Below are positions 1-9,583 of a stretch of DNA of 50,167 bases, one piece after another. The position numbers and the translations under genes are program-made. The stretch's first letter is position 1; every line of letters starts with the position of its first letter. The stretch comes from Candidatus Poribacteria bacterium (GTDB taxonomy: Bacteria; Poribacteria; WGA-4E; WGA-3G), in the NCBI GenBank assembly GCA_022822085.1, contig JAJECK010000027.1, forward strand, positions 1 to 50,167, in the 5' to 3' direction. The notes beneath the pieces were generated by a model, which saw only the letters and a list, made by a program, of their open reading frames with translations, had not been told where the DNA came from and searched no databases.

Positions 1-2
1 CT

Positions 3-245
3 CAAGATGCCTCTGAGAAAACCCAAACCGCACACCGAAAGGCGACAAAGATGCTTGAAGAACGAGGACTGAAAAGGTTGAGGAGAGACATCTTGGCGAT
101 CCCAGGAAAAGTCTGCATCCAAAAAGGTCCGAAGGTCGTTGGTATACGGGTCAACCCTTTATACCCCCTCATACACCTTGTTACCACTGCTACAAAGGCA
201 CTTTTCAAACCTTATGAGATACTCGTATTAATGGACAAAATGTAG
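3..245 (+). pseudogene. C-terminal part of a DDE transposase (probable IS1380-like), cut by the window edge
   Basis: The frame is open from the window start to a TAG at 243-245, giving about 80 residues. The segment LRRDILAIPGKV followed by a short strand-like stretch and a hydrophobic helix resembles the C-terminus of IS1380/IS4-group transposases, where an 'IPG(K/R)' motif precedes the final beta strand. No catalytic residue lies in this part, so activity cannot be judged, and the element may be intact beyond the window. I saw no clear terminal inverted repeat in the 47 nt before the next gene. The family call rests on a short motif and is tentative. Confidence 0.42.
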
Positions 246-292
246 GTAGTTTGTACTACAGAAGTGTTCCAATAATTATAGGTTGGACTATA

Positions 293-1831
293 TTACCACG
301 CATCGGTACGGAACGGAGAAACGGGTAATCCCTCTTTGTTCATCAGGTTTGGCTCCGCAGTTTGATGCCAACCTAATCGAACTGCAACTGGAGACTCAAC
401 CGAATCACTTGATACAACAACAGTCTCACCATCAATCACTGCAACCGCATCAGCGAATTGCTGATCCTCACCTGCAATTTGTACCCATGACAAAGGTTCA
501 CCGTCTCGAGAGACTAACCCACTACCCACATGTTCAAAATGGATACGGATTGAGTTCCCTTCAATCTCCATTGATTCATATAGAGGACCGGAACAGACAA
601 GATCGACTTTCTCGTAAGTTTTCGCGAGTGCCCACAACGCAAGTCTTAGACCAACATCCTGCTTGTTTTTGGGATGAATATCCTTGACGTTTCCAATATC
701 GGTTGTTACAACCATACCAGTATTTGGTAGGGCTAAGGTAGCTGCTTGTGCTTCCCATATTTTCGGTAAATGTGTTGGATCGTCTCTATCATAGCCTCCC
801 CAAGGTGCAAGTTGGACAAAATAGAACGGAAAATCACCTTGATCCCAAACTTCACGCCACCCTCTGATAAGTGCCTTCATCTTCTCGTGATACATCATAC
901 CTTCACGCATGTTTGACTCACCTTGGTACCAAAGTGCTCCACGAATTGCATAAGGGACAATGGGATATATCATATTATTGAACATTGCTGTTGGTCTGCC
1001 ACCATTTTTCAACGGATGATCAATTTCTGGCATCTCATAGATAATATCGCTGTCCTCTAATGCAACGCGAGTCTTTGCAATCCACGTTTCAAGTGCTTGT
1101 AAGTTCTCTGGAAGTTCAGCTCGAAAATTTTTCCCTATATCTTGTATTTCATCTGAGACTGAAGCAAGTGCAGGAACTGCAGCAAAACCTTCAGGAGGAG
1201 TCCACGGTTCAATACGACTACCCCCCCAAGAGGCATTGATTAATCCGATTGGCACATTTAGTTCTTTGTTCAGATGTCGACCAAAAGAATATGCTACGGC
1301 AGAAAAATGTCTAATAGAATCAGGTGTTGTAGAACGCCACTCGGCATTGACATCGGGTGATGGGAGCCCAGAGATTTCATTGGGTATATGGAACAGACGT
1401 ATGTTAGGATAGTTTGCTGCTGCAATTTCTTCCTGGCTGTCTTTTGATTGATTGACAGACCACGCCATATTCGATTGTCCAGAACACACCCACACTTCAC
1501 CAAATAGGACATTTGTAAATTCAACTGTGTTATCACCAGTAACCTCAAGCTTATACGGTCCACCAGCTGGCGTGGCTTTCAGGGTTGTTCTCCAACGACC
1601 TTTTTCATCAGCTTTCACTATATAAGTGTCAACTTCACTTTCTATATCCTGTCGACTGATTGAAATAGTAAGTGCTTCATTGGGTTCAGTCCAACCCCAT
1701 ATTGGAGCAGGCATATCCCGTTGCAACACCATGTTGTTGCCAAACACGCGCGGGAGTTTTATCTCTGCAAACGTGGTTGTATGTGTTAAAAAAATTAATG
1801 TACTTATTAAAACAAAAATAAGTAATTTCAT
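293..1831 (-). CDS. Sialate O-acetylesterase-like exported SGNH esterase
   Basis: A 512-residue protein with a signal peptide (about residues 1-22, hydrophobic core LLIFVLISTLIF). It has the SASA/SGNH-family blocks: the nucleophile motif GQSNM (Ser120), the ALWYQGESN block in the middle, and a C-terminal D-x-H region (DIGNVKDIHPKNK) supplying the Asp/His of the triad. Family members remove O-acetyl esters from sialic acids and other acetylated glycans, or deacetylate plant and algal polysaccharides, in the periplasm or outside the cell. Length is normal for the family. An AAAGGAG site lies 8 nt before the ATG. The gene is last of the minus-strand group and 57 nt from the helicase gene. The exact substrate cannot be read from sequence. 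Confidence 0.88.
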   Translation of the reverse strand: MKLLIFVLISTLIFLTHTTTFAEIKLPRVFGNNMVLQRDMPAPIWGWTEPNEALTISISRQDIESEVDTYIVKADEKGRWRTTLKATPAGGPYKLEVTGDNTVEFTNVLFGEVWVCSGQSNMAWSVNQSKDSQEEIAAANYPNIRLFHIPNEISGLPSPDVNAEWRSTTPDSIRHFSAVAYSFGRHLNKELNVPIGLINASWGGSRIEPWTPPEGFAAVPALASVSDEIQDIGKNFRAELPENLQALETWIAKTRVALEDSDIIYEMPEIDHPLKNGGRPTAMFNNMIYPIVPYAIRGALWYQGESNMREGMMYHEKMKALIRGWREVWDQGDFPFYFVQLAPWGGYDRDDPTHLPKIWEAQAATLALPNTGMVVTTDIGNVKDIHPKNKQDVGLRLALWALAKTYEKVDLVCSGPLYESMEIEGNSIRIHFEHVGSGLVSRDGEPLSWVQIAGEDQQFADAVAVIDGETVVVSSDSVESPVAVRLGWHQTAEPNLMNKEGLPVSPFRTDAW

Positions 1832-1888
1832 ATAGTAACTCCTTTGTTTTGATGTTACCCTTATGGATCTACATTTGATAATTTGAAT

Positions 1889-4213
1889 TTAGAAATTATA
1901 TGAAGCATTTTCAAGCCGTTCCGCAAGATAACTATTTCGCTTCATCACCTGATTATTACGGACGCATATACTAAGTGCCTGTTTCGTACCTACAATTACA
2001 ACCATTTCTTTTGCCCGTGTGATCCCAGTATAGAGTAAATTACGTTGTAACATAATATAATGTTGAGTATGCAATGGAATAACAACAACGGGATACTCAC
2101 TCCCCTGTGCTTTATGTACAGTTGTCGCATAGGCAAGAACAAGTTCGTTCAGGTCTGCTATATCATAAGCAACCTGTTTATCTGGAAATCGCACATCAAC
2201 AATCTTTTCTATCTGATCTATCTCCACTATTCGACCTATATCTCCATTGAACACATCATAATCGTAATTGTTCCGTATTTGCATCACCTTATCGCCATTA
2301 CGAAATGTATGCCATCCTCTGAGTGATTGATCGGTATTAGGATTTAAGACTTCTTGAAGACATGTGTTGAAATTTTCAGAACCGAGTATACCGCGTCGCA
2401 TTGGACATAACAATTGAATGTCGTCTATAGGATGGTAACTGTAATGTCGGGGAAGACGGTCGGAAATTAGCGATGTGATCTGTTGAACTACCTCTTCAGG
2501 CTCTTCTTCCTCAATAAAGAAAAAATTTCGATCCTTTGGACCTGATAATAGTGGTCTATCTCCAGTGTTAATCAGATGTGCATTGGTTACAATCATGCTC
2601 TGTTGCGCTTGACGAAAGATTTCTGTCAGTCTGACAACAGGAATGCGTCTGGAATCTATCAATCCTTTGAGAACATTACCCGCACCAACAGACGGAAGTT
2701 GATCAGTATCCCCTATGAGGATAACGGTAGCATGTGTTGGTATAGCCTGCATTAATCTATTCATCAAGACAATGTCAACCATTGACATTTCGTCAATAAT
2801 GACAACATCTGCATCCAGCGGATTCTCACGATTTCGTTTGAATCCGTTTTCATGAGGAGAAAATTCAAGGAGTCTATGTATTGTTTTCGCTTCTCTGTCG
2901 GTCGTTTCGCTGATTCGTTTCGCTGCGCGTCCTGTAGGTGCTGCCAAAACAATACGTCTCCTTTCTGCCTCAAATAGCCGAATCATTCCTATAGTAGTAG
3001 TTGTTTTGCCGGTGCCGGGTCCACCAGTGAGAATCAATGCTTTTTTTGTGAGTGCAGCAATAATAGCTTCCTTTTGCTGAGAGGCAAATTGGATGTCCAT
3101 CTCCGTTTCTAATTGTGTCAAAGACGCGGAAATGTCTATTTGACTGGAATGTCGTTTTCCACTTGAGAGTAGCCTCATAAATTGGTTGACTACACCCATT
3201 TCAGCATAGTAAAATGGAGCAAGATAGACCGCACTGTTTTCATTCGTATTGAGTAGTTGATTCGGTTCTTGTTCATCAGTGTATTCTTCAGTTTCATCAC
3301 ATATCTTAATATATATGTTTTCTTCTGCAGGTTGTGTTTTCTTCGTTCCACTATTGAGCCAATCATTGATCTTGCTGTGTTCAGCAATGATTTCTACTTG
3401 TCCATCCTCAGAAGATAAAACTACCTCCTCCTTTTGATTTAGAGCAAGGATTCCCATTTCAATTGTTTGCTGTTCTTGTTCCAGAATATCTCCACATGCC
3501 TCTATCAGTTCATCAGGATGTTGAAAGACATGTCCTTCATCTGCTTTTTGACTCAGTACATATTTGATACCTGCTTGGATACGGTGCGGGTCGTTTTTAT
3601 CTATCCCGAGTTTCTGTGCAATTGTATCTGCTGTGACAAATCCGATGCCGTAAATATCATCAGCAAGACGGTATGGGTTTTTAGTAACGATTGGGATCGC
3701 TTCATTTTGGTATGTTTTGTATATTTTAGTAGCATGGGATGTGCTAACGTTGTGAGATTGTAGAAACAACATCACATTTTTAATTTCGCGTTGTTCCTCC
3801 CACGCTTGTTGTATCATCTTCACCCGTTTATTACCGATTCCCTCTACAGCTGCCAATTTTTCAGGTGTTTGTTCAATAACATCAATGGTATCCATACCAA
3901 ATTTACTAACGATACGTGTTGCCATCTTGGGGCCTATACCTTTAATCATACCAGAACCGAGATATTTTCTTATACCGAGTACATTTGCTGGTTGGATAGT
4001 TTCATATCTGTCTATTTGAAATTGATATCCGTATTTTGGGTTGTTTGTCCACTCACCGCTCAATAGAAGACTCTCTCCTGCGTTGACTGACGCAAGGTTA
4101 CCGACAATCGTGACAAGTTCTGAGTGTCCGCGCGCAGAAAACCTACCGACAGTATAACCGTTCTCGGGGTTTTCATAGACTATACGTTCAAGAATCCCAC
4201 TGAGTGTTTCCAT
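1889..4213 (-). CDS. recD2: RecD2-type ATP-dependent 5'-3' DNA helicase
   Basis: A 774-residue superfamily 1B helicase. An N-terminal OB-like region and tandem helix-hairpin-helix motifs (GIGPKMATRIV near 92-102, VEGIGNKRV near 123-131, YGIGFVTAD near 188-196) precede the motor. Helicase motifs are intact: Walker A GGPGTGKT (397-404), Walker B IIDEMSMVD (472-480), motif III GDTDQLPSVG (501-510), and the C-terminal VHKAQGSEYPVV and YTGITRAKE motifs. This order matches RecD2/YrrC, which acts without RecBC in replication-fork and mismatch or strand-break repair. An acidic, low-complexity stretch (about 285-330) between the HhH region and the motor looks longer than usual. It starts 12 nt after the Uma2-like gene, so they are probably cotranscribed. 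Confidence 0.92.
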   Translation of the reverse strand: METLSGILERIVYENPENGYTVGRFSARGHSELVTIVGNLASVNAGESLLLSGEWTNNPKYGYQFQIDRYETIQPANVLGIRKYLGSGMIKGIGPKMATRIVSKFGMDTIDVIEQTPEKLAAVEGIGNKRVKMIQQAWEEQREIKNVMLFLQSHNVSTSHATKIYKTYQNEAIPIVTKNPYRLADDIYGIGFVTADTIAQKLGIDKNDPHRIQAGIKYVLSQKADEGHVFQHPDELIEACGDILEQEQQTIEMGILALNQKEEVVLSSEDGQVEIIAEHSKINDWLNSGTKKTQPAEENIYIKICDETEEYTDEQEPNQLLNTNENSAVYLAPFYYAEMGVVNQFMRLLSSGKRHSSQIDISASLTQLETEMDIQFASQQKEAIIAALTKKALILTGGPGTGKTTTTIGMIRLFEAERRRIVLAAPTGRAAKRISETTDREAKTIHRLLEFSPHENGFKRNRENPLDADVVIIDEMSMVDIVLMNRLMQAIPTHATVILIGDTDQLPSVGAGNVLKGLIDSRRIPVVRLTEIFRQAQQSMIVTNAHLINTGDRPLLSGPKDRNFFFIEEEEPEEVVQQITSLISDRLPRHYSYHPIDDIQLLCPMRRGILGSENFNTCLQEVLNPNTDQSLRGWHTFRNGDKVMQIRNNYDYDVFNGDIGRIVEIDQIEKIVDVRFPDKQVAYDIADLNELVLAYATTVHKAQGSEYPVVVIPLHTQHYIMLQRNLLYTGITRAKEMVVIVGTKQALSICVRNNQVMKRNSYLAERLENASYNF

Positions 4214-4225
4214 ATTCCAATCACT

Positions 4226-4789
4226 TTATTCAAACAATAATTCAACAGCGCACGAGAAACCAGGGACTACACCGTCTCCAGTTAGTGTGTCATCACGAGT
4301 TAGTGTCTTGATATCTGTTTCAGATTTATACACTGTCACAGTTTTTGAAACAGGTTCTACCACCCAAACACACCGCGTTCCTGCGTCAAGATAAGCCAGC
4401 ACTTTCCTTACAACTTGATATTGGATATCTATTGGTGAAACCACCTCAATTGCCAAGTCAGGTGGAATTGGGTAACCTTTGTCTTTATCTTCGCTTAAAC
4501 GAGCCGTGGAGACAAACGCAAGATCCGGTTTTAGTACGGAATTTCCAACTTTAAACGATGTTAACAGATGCAGTTGTCCAATTTTATTTTCAACAATAGG
4601 AGAATATAAATACCGAATCACATTTACGCCTATTTCACCGTGTCTTTTTGCACCTGTCGTCATCGGAACCAATTCTCCTTCAATGAATTCATAACCTTCT
4701 ACATCGTTCTCAAGAAATTCTTCCAATGTCATAGCAGCATGCTGTGAGGATGAATCCTGTGAAAGTTCGTCCGTTTCTACCTGTGACAT
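4226..4789 (-). CDS. Uma2-family (DUF820) PD-(D/E)XK nuclease-fold protein
   Basis: A 187-residue protein with the whole Uma2/DUF820 pattern: an N-terminal helix and E-G-Y-E-F-I-E-G-E strand (about 30-40), then KPDLAFV (about 92-98), then PPDLAIEVVSP (about 109-119), supplying the Asp/Glu metal-binding positions of a restriction-endonuclease fold, and a C-terminal WVVEP strand. These proteins are very numerous in cyanobacteria and some other phyla; their biological role is unsettled and nuclease activity is inferred from fold. An AGAGGA site lies 8 nt upstream of the start. It sits between threonine synthase and RecD2, which gives no clear functional hint. Confidence 0.88.
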   Translation of the reverse strand: MSQVETDELSQDSSSQHAAMTLEEFLENDVEGYEFIEGELVPMTTGAKRHGEIGVNVIRYLYSPIVENKIGQLHLLTSFKVGNSVLKPDLAFVSTARLSEDKDKGYPIPPDLAIEVVSPIDIQYQVVRKVLAYLDAGTRCVWVVEPVSKTVTVYKSETDIKTLTRDDTLTGDGVVPGFSCAVELLFE

Positions 4790-4838
4790 GTAATCATCCT
4801 CTAAGTCCTGCTACAAGGTTAAGAATATAATAAACAGA

Positions 4839-6071
4839 TTACTCAATATTTGCCATCAGTTTACGAAACGCATTCAATTGTGGGGCGATGATATGCGGTT
4901 CATCCGTTTTGTTTTCAAGTGCCTCAATTGTTTTGAATCCGTTACCAGTAATTGCGACTACAATCCTTTCATCACGTCCGATGTGTCCATCATCAATAAG
5001 TTTTTTCGTCGCTGCAAGTGTTACGCCGCCTGCAGTTTCCGTGAAAATACCTTCAGTTGCGGCAAGTAGTTTAATTGCTTCTACGATTTCTTCATCATTG
5101 GCATGTTCACCGACACCACCCGATTTTCGTACGGTCCCAACTGCATAGATACCATCTGCAGGGTTTCCAATTGCAAGTGACTTTGCTATGGTATCAGGTT
5201 TGACAGGTTTGACAAAATCAGTGTTATCTTTGTATGTGTTGACAATGGGGCCACAACCTTCTGCTTGTGCGACATGTATTTTAGTATTTGGTTCATCAAT
5301 CAAACCTAAAAGATGAAATTCTTTCAATGCTTTACCGATCTTCGTGATAAGAGAACCACCGGCAGCGGGCGCAATGATGTGGTCAGGAGCTTCCCAACCG
5401 AGTTGTTCAATTAACTCGAAACAGAGCGTTTTTGAACCTTCCGCGTAGTAAGGACGGATATTGATGTTGACAAATGCCCAAGGATATACACCTGCGATTT
5501 CACTACAGAGGCGGTTAACCTCATCATAAGTCCCCATGATACCTACAACCGTCGGTGCATAAACTAAAGATGCAACAACTTTACCGAGTTCTAAATCGGC
5601 GGGAATAAAGATAAAACAGTTCAAGTTTGCTATAGCGGCATGTGCAGCAACCGCATTAGCAAGGTTACCTGTGGATGCACACGATACAGTATCAAAATCG
5701 AATTCCTTTGATTTACTTAAAGCAATTGCTACAACGCGATCTTTAAATGACAGTGTTGGGTGGCAAACAGAATCGTCTTTGATATATATTTCCTGGACAC
5801 CGAGCGCATCCCCAAGATTCTTGGCTCTGATGAGTGGTGTCCAACCAGATTTTAGTCCATCAGTGGGTTCACCATCAATTGGCAATAAATCAATGTATCT
5901 CCATAGACTATCTGGTCCTTGTTCAATTGATTTTCTTGAGATAGATTTTTGTATTGCTTCATAGTTATAGTTCACCTCTAAAGGACCGAAACAGAACTCG
6001 CAAACATGAAGCGGTTCCTTTGGATACTCGCGTTCACATTCACGGCATTTTAAGCCTAAAACTTTTTCCAT
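4839..6071 (-). CDS. thrC: Threonine synthase
   Basis: A 410-residue fold-type II PLP enzyme that converts O-phosphohomoserine to threonine. The N-terminus carries a zinc-ribbon with Cys9, Cys12, Cys24 and Cys27, as in many long-form threonine synthases. The PLP lysine is in PTLSFKDRV (Lys110), with the phosphate and carboxylate loop STGNLANAVAAHA downstream and the AAGGSLITKIG phosphate-binding region in the second half. The length fits the family. A GGAGG site sits 6-8 nt before the ATG. No other threonine-pathway gene is next to it. An alternative PLP lyase of the cysteine synthase group is unlikely, given the zinc ribbon and overall similarity. Confidence 0.93.
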   Translation of the reverse strand: MEKVLGLKCRECEREYPKEPLHVCEFCFGPLEVNYNYEAIQKSISRKSIEQGPDSLWRYIDLLPIDGEPTDGLKSGWTPLIRAKNLGDALGVQEIYIKDDSVCHPTLSFKDRVVAIALSKSKEFDFDTVSCASTGNLANAVAAHAAIANLNCFIFIPADLELGKVVASLVYAPTVVGIMGTYDEVNRLCSEIAGVYPWAFVNINIRPYYAEGSKTLCFELIEQLGWEAPDHIIAPAAGGSLITKIGKALKEFHLLGLIDEPNTKIHVAQAEGCGPIVNTYKDNTDFVKPVKPDTIAKSLAIGNPADGIYAVGTVRKSGGVGEHANDEEIVEAIKLLAATEGIFTETAGGVTLAATKKLIDDGHIGRDERIVVAITGNGFKTIEALENKTDEPHIIAPQLNAFRKLMANIE

Positions 6072-6236
6072 ATTTCCTCCAAAATAGTATTATGAAATTC
6101 GTTATTTTATATTTTACATAATGTGTTTCTTTATTAGTAGACTTAACGTGAACTTGGTGTATTTGTTGTAGGTTCAGTTGAATTATTAAACTCACGTCAT
6201 TTTTAATTAGAATTCACCATGCAAAATTTTGTTATT

Positions 6237-7625
6237 TCAGATTGATAGCACGACTTCAAAATCGTTATCACCTTTTTCTAAATCAAGTCTAATAAAAAGC
6301 AGGTATTTGTCTACCCATGTAACTTCTTTTGCATTTGACTTTTCTAAGTGTAAACCGAGGTGATTACCCCAAATAACAACTGCATAAGGCATGGATTTTG
6401 TTGACTCTATAGTAAAATTGATATGTAATCTTGTGCGTTTCCGAATCGGTTGATAATTTGTAACTTTTGGTAAATGGAATTCTATACCATGATTAGAATA
6501 ACTGTGTTCTGAAACGTCAAGATAAAGATTCTCAATAACAGGTGGTGAGATATAATTCTTCATCTCAACAGGCCCCAGAGCATCTTCAACAAAAAAACAT
6601 TGGCATTCTGAATCGTAATAGGAAAACTCCAACTTTTTTCCACTTTCGGAGTCGGCGTTGTGAGGGTCATTGCTTTCAGTTTCGGCATTTGCGACCACAG
6701 ATGTTTCAACAAAAAATGTCGGTTCTGTCATCTGACAATTTGCCCAATAATCGTCAACTATTTCAGATAGTGGTAAGAACTTTGTGGAGTCGTTGTTTGT
6801 TATATGTTCAAAATAAGCATCCAACATCGCTAATGTTTCTTGGCCTAACTCTATGACTTCCATTGCATCAAAATGTTCCACAAAACTGAGCCACCGATTC
6901 CATTGATTATTACCTGCATACAGATCAAAATGCTGTTGACTTATATTATTTATCAGGGATGATCGGAGATTGTGTTCCTCTTTGAGTATATGTGAAGCAG
7001 TATTATAAGGAATACCTGCGATACTTCCTGCTGCAGGCGTGCTGAAGTTATGTTGTTCTTTAGAAGGATAAAAGAAACCGAACGGACACCCGCGATCTAC
7101 TTCTGCTATTGAATCGCGTTCATCCCAACGATACCCCCATAATCCACGGAAACCGACTTGCTCCAGAGCATGAACCAACACATGGTTCTTCCATTCTGCA
7201 CCAGCGATATTGGGAACTGCCCAATCCAATGACCGCTCTAATTTCTTCCATTCTGATCGGATATATCTCGGGACATTCCCTCTCATTCTTACGAGATGTT
7301 CTGCAATAGTGTTTTCTGAAGCATTTACGTAGAGTGAATTTATGTTTCCACGCTCTATGTCTGTCCCAGATTCAGGTTGTTCTGTAATGGCATACCAACC
7401 TTCCTTCCATAAAGATGTTATATCTAACATCAACAAAGGTTCATCCCCGTATTCGTGATGCCATTCAGTCAATTCCTTCTTGAAAAATTGGGCAATATCT
7501 GCAGTTATTGCCCACGATATTGGTATCTTGTATTTATGTGCAATATTGGCTAATAGACACATCCCCTCTCGCAGTCTCTGTCTATCTTCATCTATTGCGG
7601 TGCATACGAGTCCATAGTATAACAT
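6237..7625 (-). CDS. Unrecognised protein, possible polysaccharide-deacetylase-like barrel with C-terminal beta domain
   Basis: A 462-residue protein of no family I can name with confidence. The first 75 residues (start, CLLANIAHKYKIPISWAIT, then LTEWHHEYGDEPLLML) resemble the opening strands of NodB-like or glycoside hydrolase/deacetylase barrels, where an 'HxIP(V/I)(S/T)W' strand is followed by a helix and a second strand. Later there is a Gly/Trp-rich segment (GFRGLWGYRWDERD) and, after an acidic linker near 315-330, a C-terminal all-beta region rich in Lys/Glu that could be a carbohydrate-binding or jelly-roll domain. There is no signal peptide. It follows the HpcH/HpaI aldolase gene by 8 nt, suggesting cotranscription and a role in the same carbohydrate or keto-acid route. 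Confidence 0.6.
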   Translation of the reverse strand: MLYYGLVCTAIDEDRQRLREGMCLLANIAHKYKIPISWAITADIAQFFKKELTEWHHEYGDEPLLMLDITSLWKEGWYAITEQPESGTDIERGNINSLYVNASENTIAEHLVRMRGNVPRYIRSEWKKLERSLDWAVPNIAGAEWKNHVLVHALEQVGFRGLWGYRWDERDSIAEVDRGCPFGFFYPSKEQHNFSTPAAGSIAGIPYNTASHILKEEHNLRSSLINNISQQHFDLYAGNNQWNRWLSFVEHFDAMEVIELGQETLAMLDAYFEHITNNDSTKFLPLSEIVDDYWANCQMTEPTFFVETSVVANAETESNDPHNADSESGKKLEFSYYDSECQCFFVEDALGPVEMKNYISPPVIENLYLDVSEHSYSNHGIEFHLPKVTNYQPIRKRTRLHINFTIESTKSMPYAVVIWGNHLGLHLEKSNAKEVTWVDKYLLFIRLDLEKGDNDFEVVLSI

Positions 7626-7633
7626 CGTTAATA

Positions 7634-8341
7634 CTATTCTAAAAATACGGTAACACCCATATCACCATACTTTTGACGTGTGCTTGGATTACCGTTTCTA
7701 AAACAGACAGTAGTTGAGCAACCCTCTAATTCTTTGACGACATACTGTACGCATGCATCCACGGTTTGTAAAGCATGATTTGGATGCCCTTCCATGCTAA
7801 AAGTCAAATCCGTGGGACCAAAAGAGAGACAATCCACACCTGACTTTGCAAGACGGCGTGCATTAGTTACTGCCTCAATAGATTCAATCTGCATCCACAA
7901 CATACCGTTGTTATTCCACCAATCAGCATATTCCAATCGTTCCATGTTTGCTGAATTTTTTCTTGCAGCACCACCCCAACTTCGTATGCCTTGTTGTGGA
8001 TAATAGAAGAATGCAACCGCTTCATCCACAGTAGTTTCTAACTCTACTTGCGGCACTTCAATTCCTGATGGTCCAAGATCGAGGTAGTTCCCGATGAGAT
8101 ATGCGTTTCGTGTATGCTTAATCCGAAAGTTGACTGGTATATCCAATTCATCAGCCATATTACAAAATTCCACCAGCCTGTCTTCACTATATGGAGCATG
8201 TTGGCTATCTACGGCAACAAAATCGTATCCACCTTTTTCAACCCTTTCAGCAAGGCTGTCACGATCTATCATCATAGAGACGGAAGCCCCATAGATATGT
8301 TCTCCATCACGAATACGTTGTTTCAAGTTTGTTCCCGACAT
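7634..8341 (-). CDS. HpcH/HpaI-family class II aldolase
   Basis: A 235-residue protein of the HpcH/HpaI aldolase/citrate lyase beta family, which cleaves or forms 2-keto-3-deoxy acids with a divalent metal. Visible features are the early DSQHAPYS motif containing the catalytic His, an Arg in NFRIKHTRN, the metal-binding Glu in MLWMQIES, and the Asp in SFGPTDLTFS. The protein is a little shorter than HpaI (about 260) but the core is complete. TTTGGAGGAG lies just before the ATG. It is divergent from the oxidoreductase gene starting at 8551 and upstream of the unknown gene ending at 6237. A role in sugar-acid catabolism is an inference. Confidence 0.88.
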   Translation of the reverse strand: MSGTNLKQRIRDGEHIYGASVSMMIDRDSLAERVEKGGYDFVAVDSQHAPYSEDRLVEFCNMADELDIPVNFRIKHTRNAYLIGNYLDLGPSGIEVPQVELETTVDEAVAFFYYPQQGIRSWGGAARKNSANMERLEYADWWNNNGMLWMQIESIEAVTNARRLAKSGVDCLSFGPTDLTFSMEGHPNHALQTVDACVQYVVKELEGCSTTVCFRNGNPSTRQKYGDMGVTVFLE

Positions 8342-8489
8342 TTCTCCTCCAAATAGAGATGTGTCCTTTTATACGAGTAAAACTATTGTGTTTTGCGTTC
8401 TCAATTTCACAAAATTGATATATCCATTTTATTATATCATATTTCATTCTTCAATGCCAAAAACAATTGGACAGGGTGGACAATTAGAC

Positions 8490-8518
8490 TTGTCAATTTC
8501 CCACTTCTATGCTAATCT
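8490..8518 (+). promoter_or_regulatory. Sigma-70-like promoter for the 8551 operon
   Basis: TTGTCA (8490-8495), 17 nt, then TAATCT (8513-8518). It lies in the 209-nt gap between the divergent HpaI-like and Gfo/Idh genes and would give a leader of roughly 25 nt before the AAGGAG site of the downstream gene. Assigned from consensus only. Confidence 0.4.
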
Positions 8519-8550
8519 CTTAACATCCCATACAAAAAGGAGCAAACTCA

Positions 8551-9576
8551 ATGTATCGTGTAGGTATTATAGGATTAGGGAGTATCGCTGCTCGTTATTC
8601 AACTCCCGATGATGAATATCCGTATTGTCATGCCGGCGGCATCCGCTTGTGTGATACAACCGAATTGGTAGCAGTTGCAGATATGTCTGCTGATCGTCAA
8701 GCTGACTTTAAAAGCACATGGGGACCGGGGTTTCCTGACAATTCAATCAAGTATTATGAAACAGATGTCCAAATGTTAGAGAGTGAGAAATTGGATATTG
8801 TTGCAGTTTGTGTGCGCGGTCCACACCATTTTGAGGTAATGCAGAATGTTTTGAGAGCAGACATCAAAGCAATCTTTCTTGAGAAACCTGCAGGATGTTC
8901 ACTTGAAGAGGTAGACACCATGACCGCGGGTGCTGATGCTAAAAAAATCTCAATCGTTGTTGACTATACACGTCATTGGGGTCCCCATCTCATTCGACTA
9001 CAATCGTTGATAAAGGATGGTCTTATTGGTGAAGTGCAAAGTGTCATCGGGTATTGTGGTGGTGGAGTACTATCCTTCTCAATTCATACCACAGATATGA
9101 TCTGTCAGTTCGCTGGATATGACCCTGTTTCAGTCACAGGATTTGTTGAAGGTGGTGGGAATGTGCCAGAACCTTATGAACCAGAACCTGCAATTGTCGG
9201 TGCTACTATAAAGTTTGAAAACGGAGCTATCGGTTACCATGTTGGAAAGCATGGGGTGAGAGGTGCATTTTCTGTTGATGTACTCGGTAGTGAAGGATCG
9301 GTGCAAGCAGGATTTTATAGTGGGACAACAGTGCAGAAGGGTGGTAATGTAATTGATAATTCAACGCTTGATTTACCTGAAAATGCAAGTCCATTTAAGG
9401 TTGTGTACAAACAGATTACGGATTATCTTGAAGGTGGACAACTACCTCACTGTTCGCGTGATGATTATACTGCTGTCAATGAAATCGGATTTGCTACGAT
9501 TGAAAGTGCGATCACTGGACAAACCATAGAACTTCCTTGTCAGAACAGAAAAAGACTTATCTATGCGAATGGATAA
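8551..9576 (+). CDS. Gfo/Idh/MocA-family NAD(P)-dependent oxidoreductase
   Basis: A 341-residue protein. The N-terminal Rossmann domain starts with YRVGIIGLGSIAARY (GxGxxA dinucleotide loop) and contains the family signature EKPAG near residue 110, followed by the alpha/beta C-terminal domain with a conserved H-x-x-D (SIHTTDMICQF), the usual catalytic region. Family members oxidise or epimerise sugars, inositols and related polyols. An AAGGAG site is 9 nt before the ATG. The restriction-modification gene starts just after its stop. Substrate is unknown. A second member of the family is in the same gene group (13522-14583), which points to carbohydrate turnover. Confidence 0.9.
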   Translation: MYRVGIIGLGSIAARYSTPDDEYPYCHAGGIRLCDTTELVAVADMSADRQADFKSTWGPGFPDNSIKYYETDVQMLESEKLDIVAVCVRGPHHFEVMQNVLRADIKAIFLEKPAGCSLEEVDTMTAGADAKKISIVVDYTRHWGPHLIRLQSLIKDGLIGEVQSVIGYCGGGVLSFSIHTTDMICQFAGYDPVSVTGFVEGGGNVPEPYEPEPAIVGATIKFENGAIGYHVGKHGVRGAFSVDVLGSEGSVQAGFYSGTTVQKGGNVIDNSTLDLPENASPFKVVYKQITDYLEGGQLPHCSRDDYTAVNEIGFATIESAITGQTIELPCQNRKRLIYANG

Positions 9577-9583
9577 GGAAATT

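Noticed and set aside
2-208. Minus-strand ORF of 68 codons at the left edge
   Set aside because: It is antisense to the open transposase-like frame and shows no recognisable motif.
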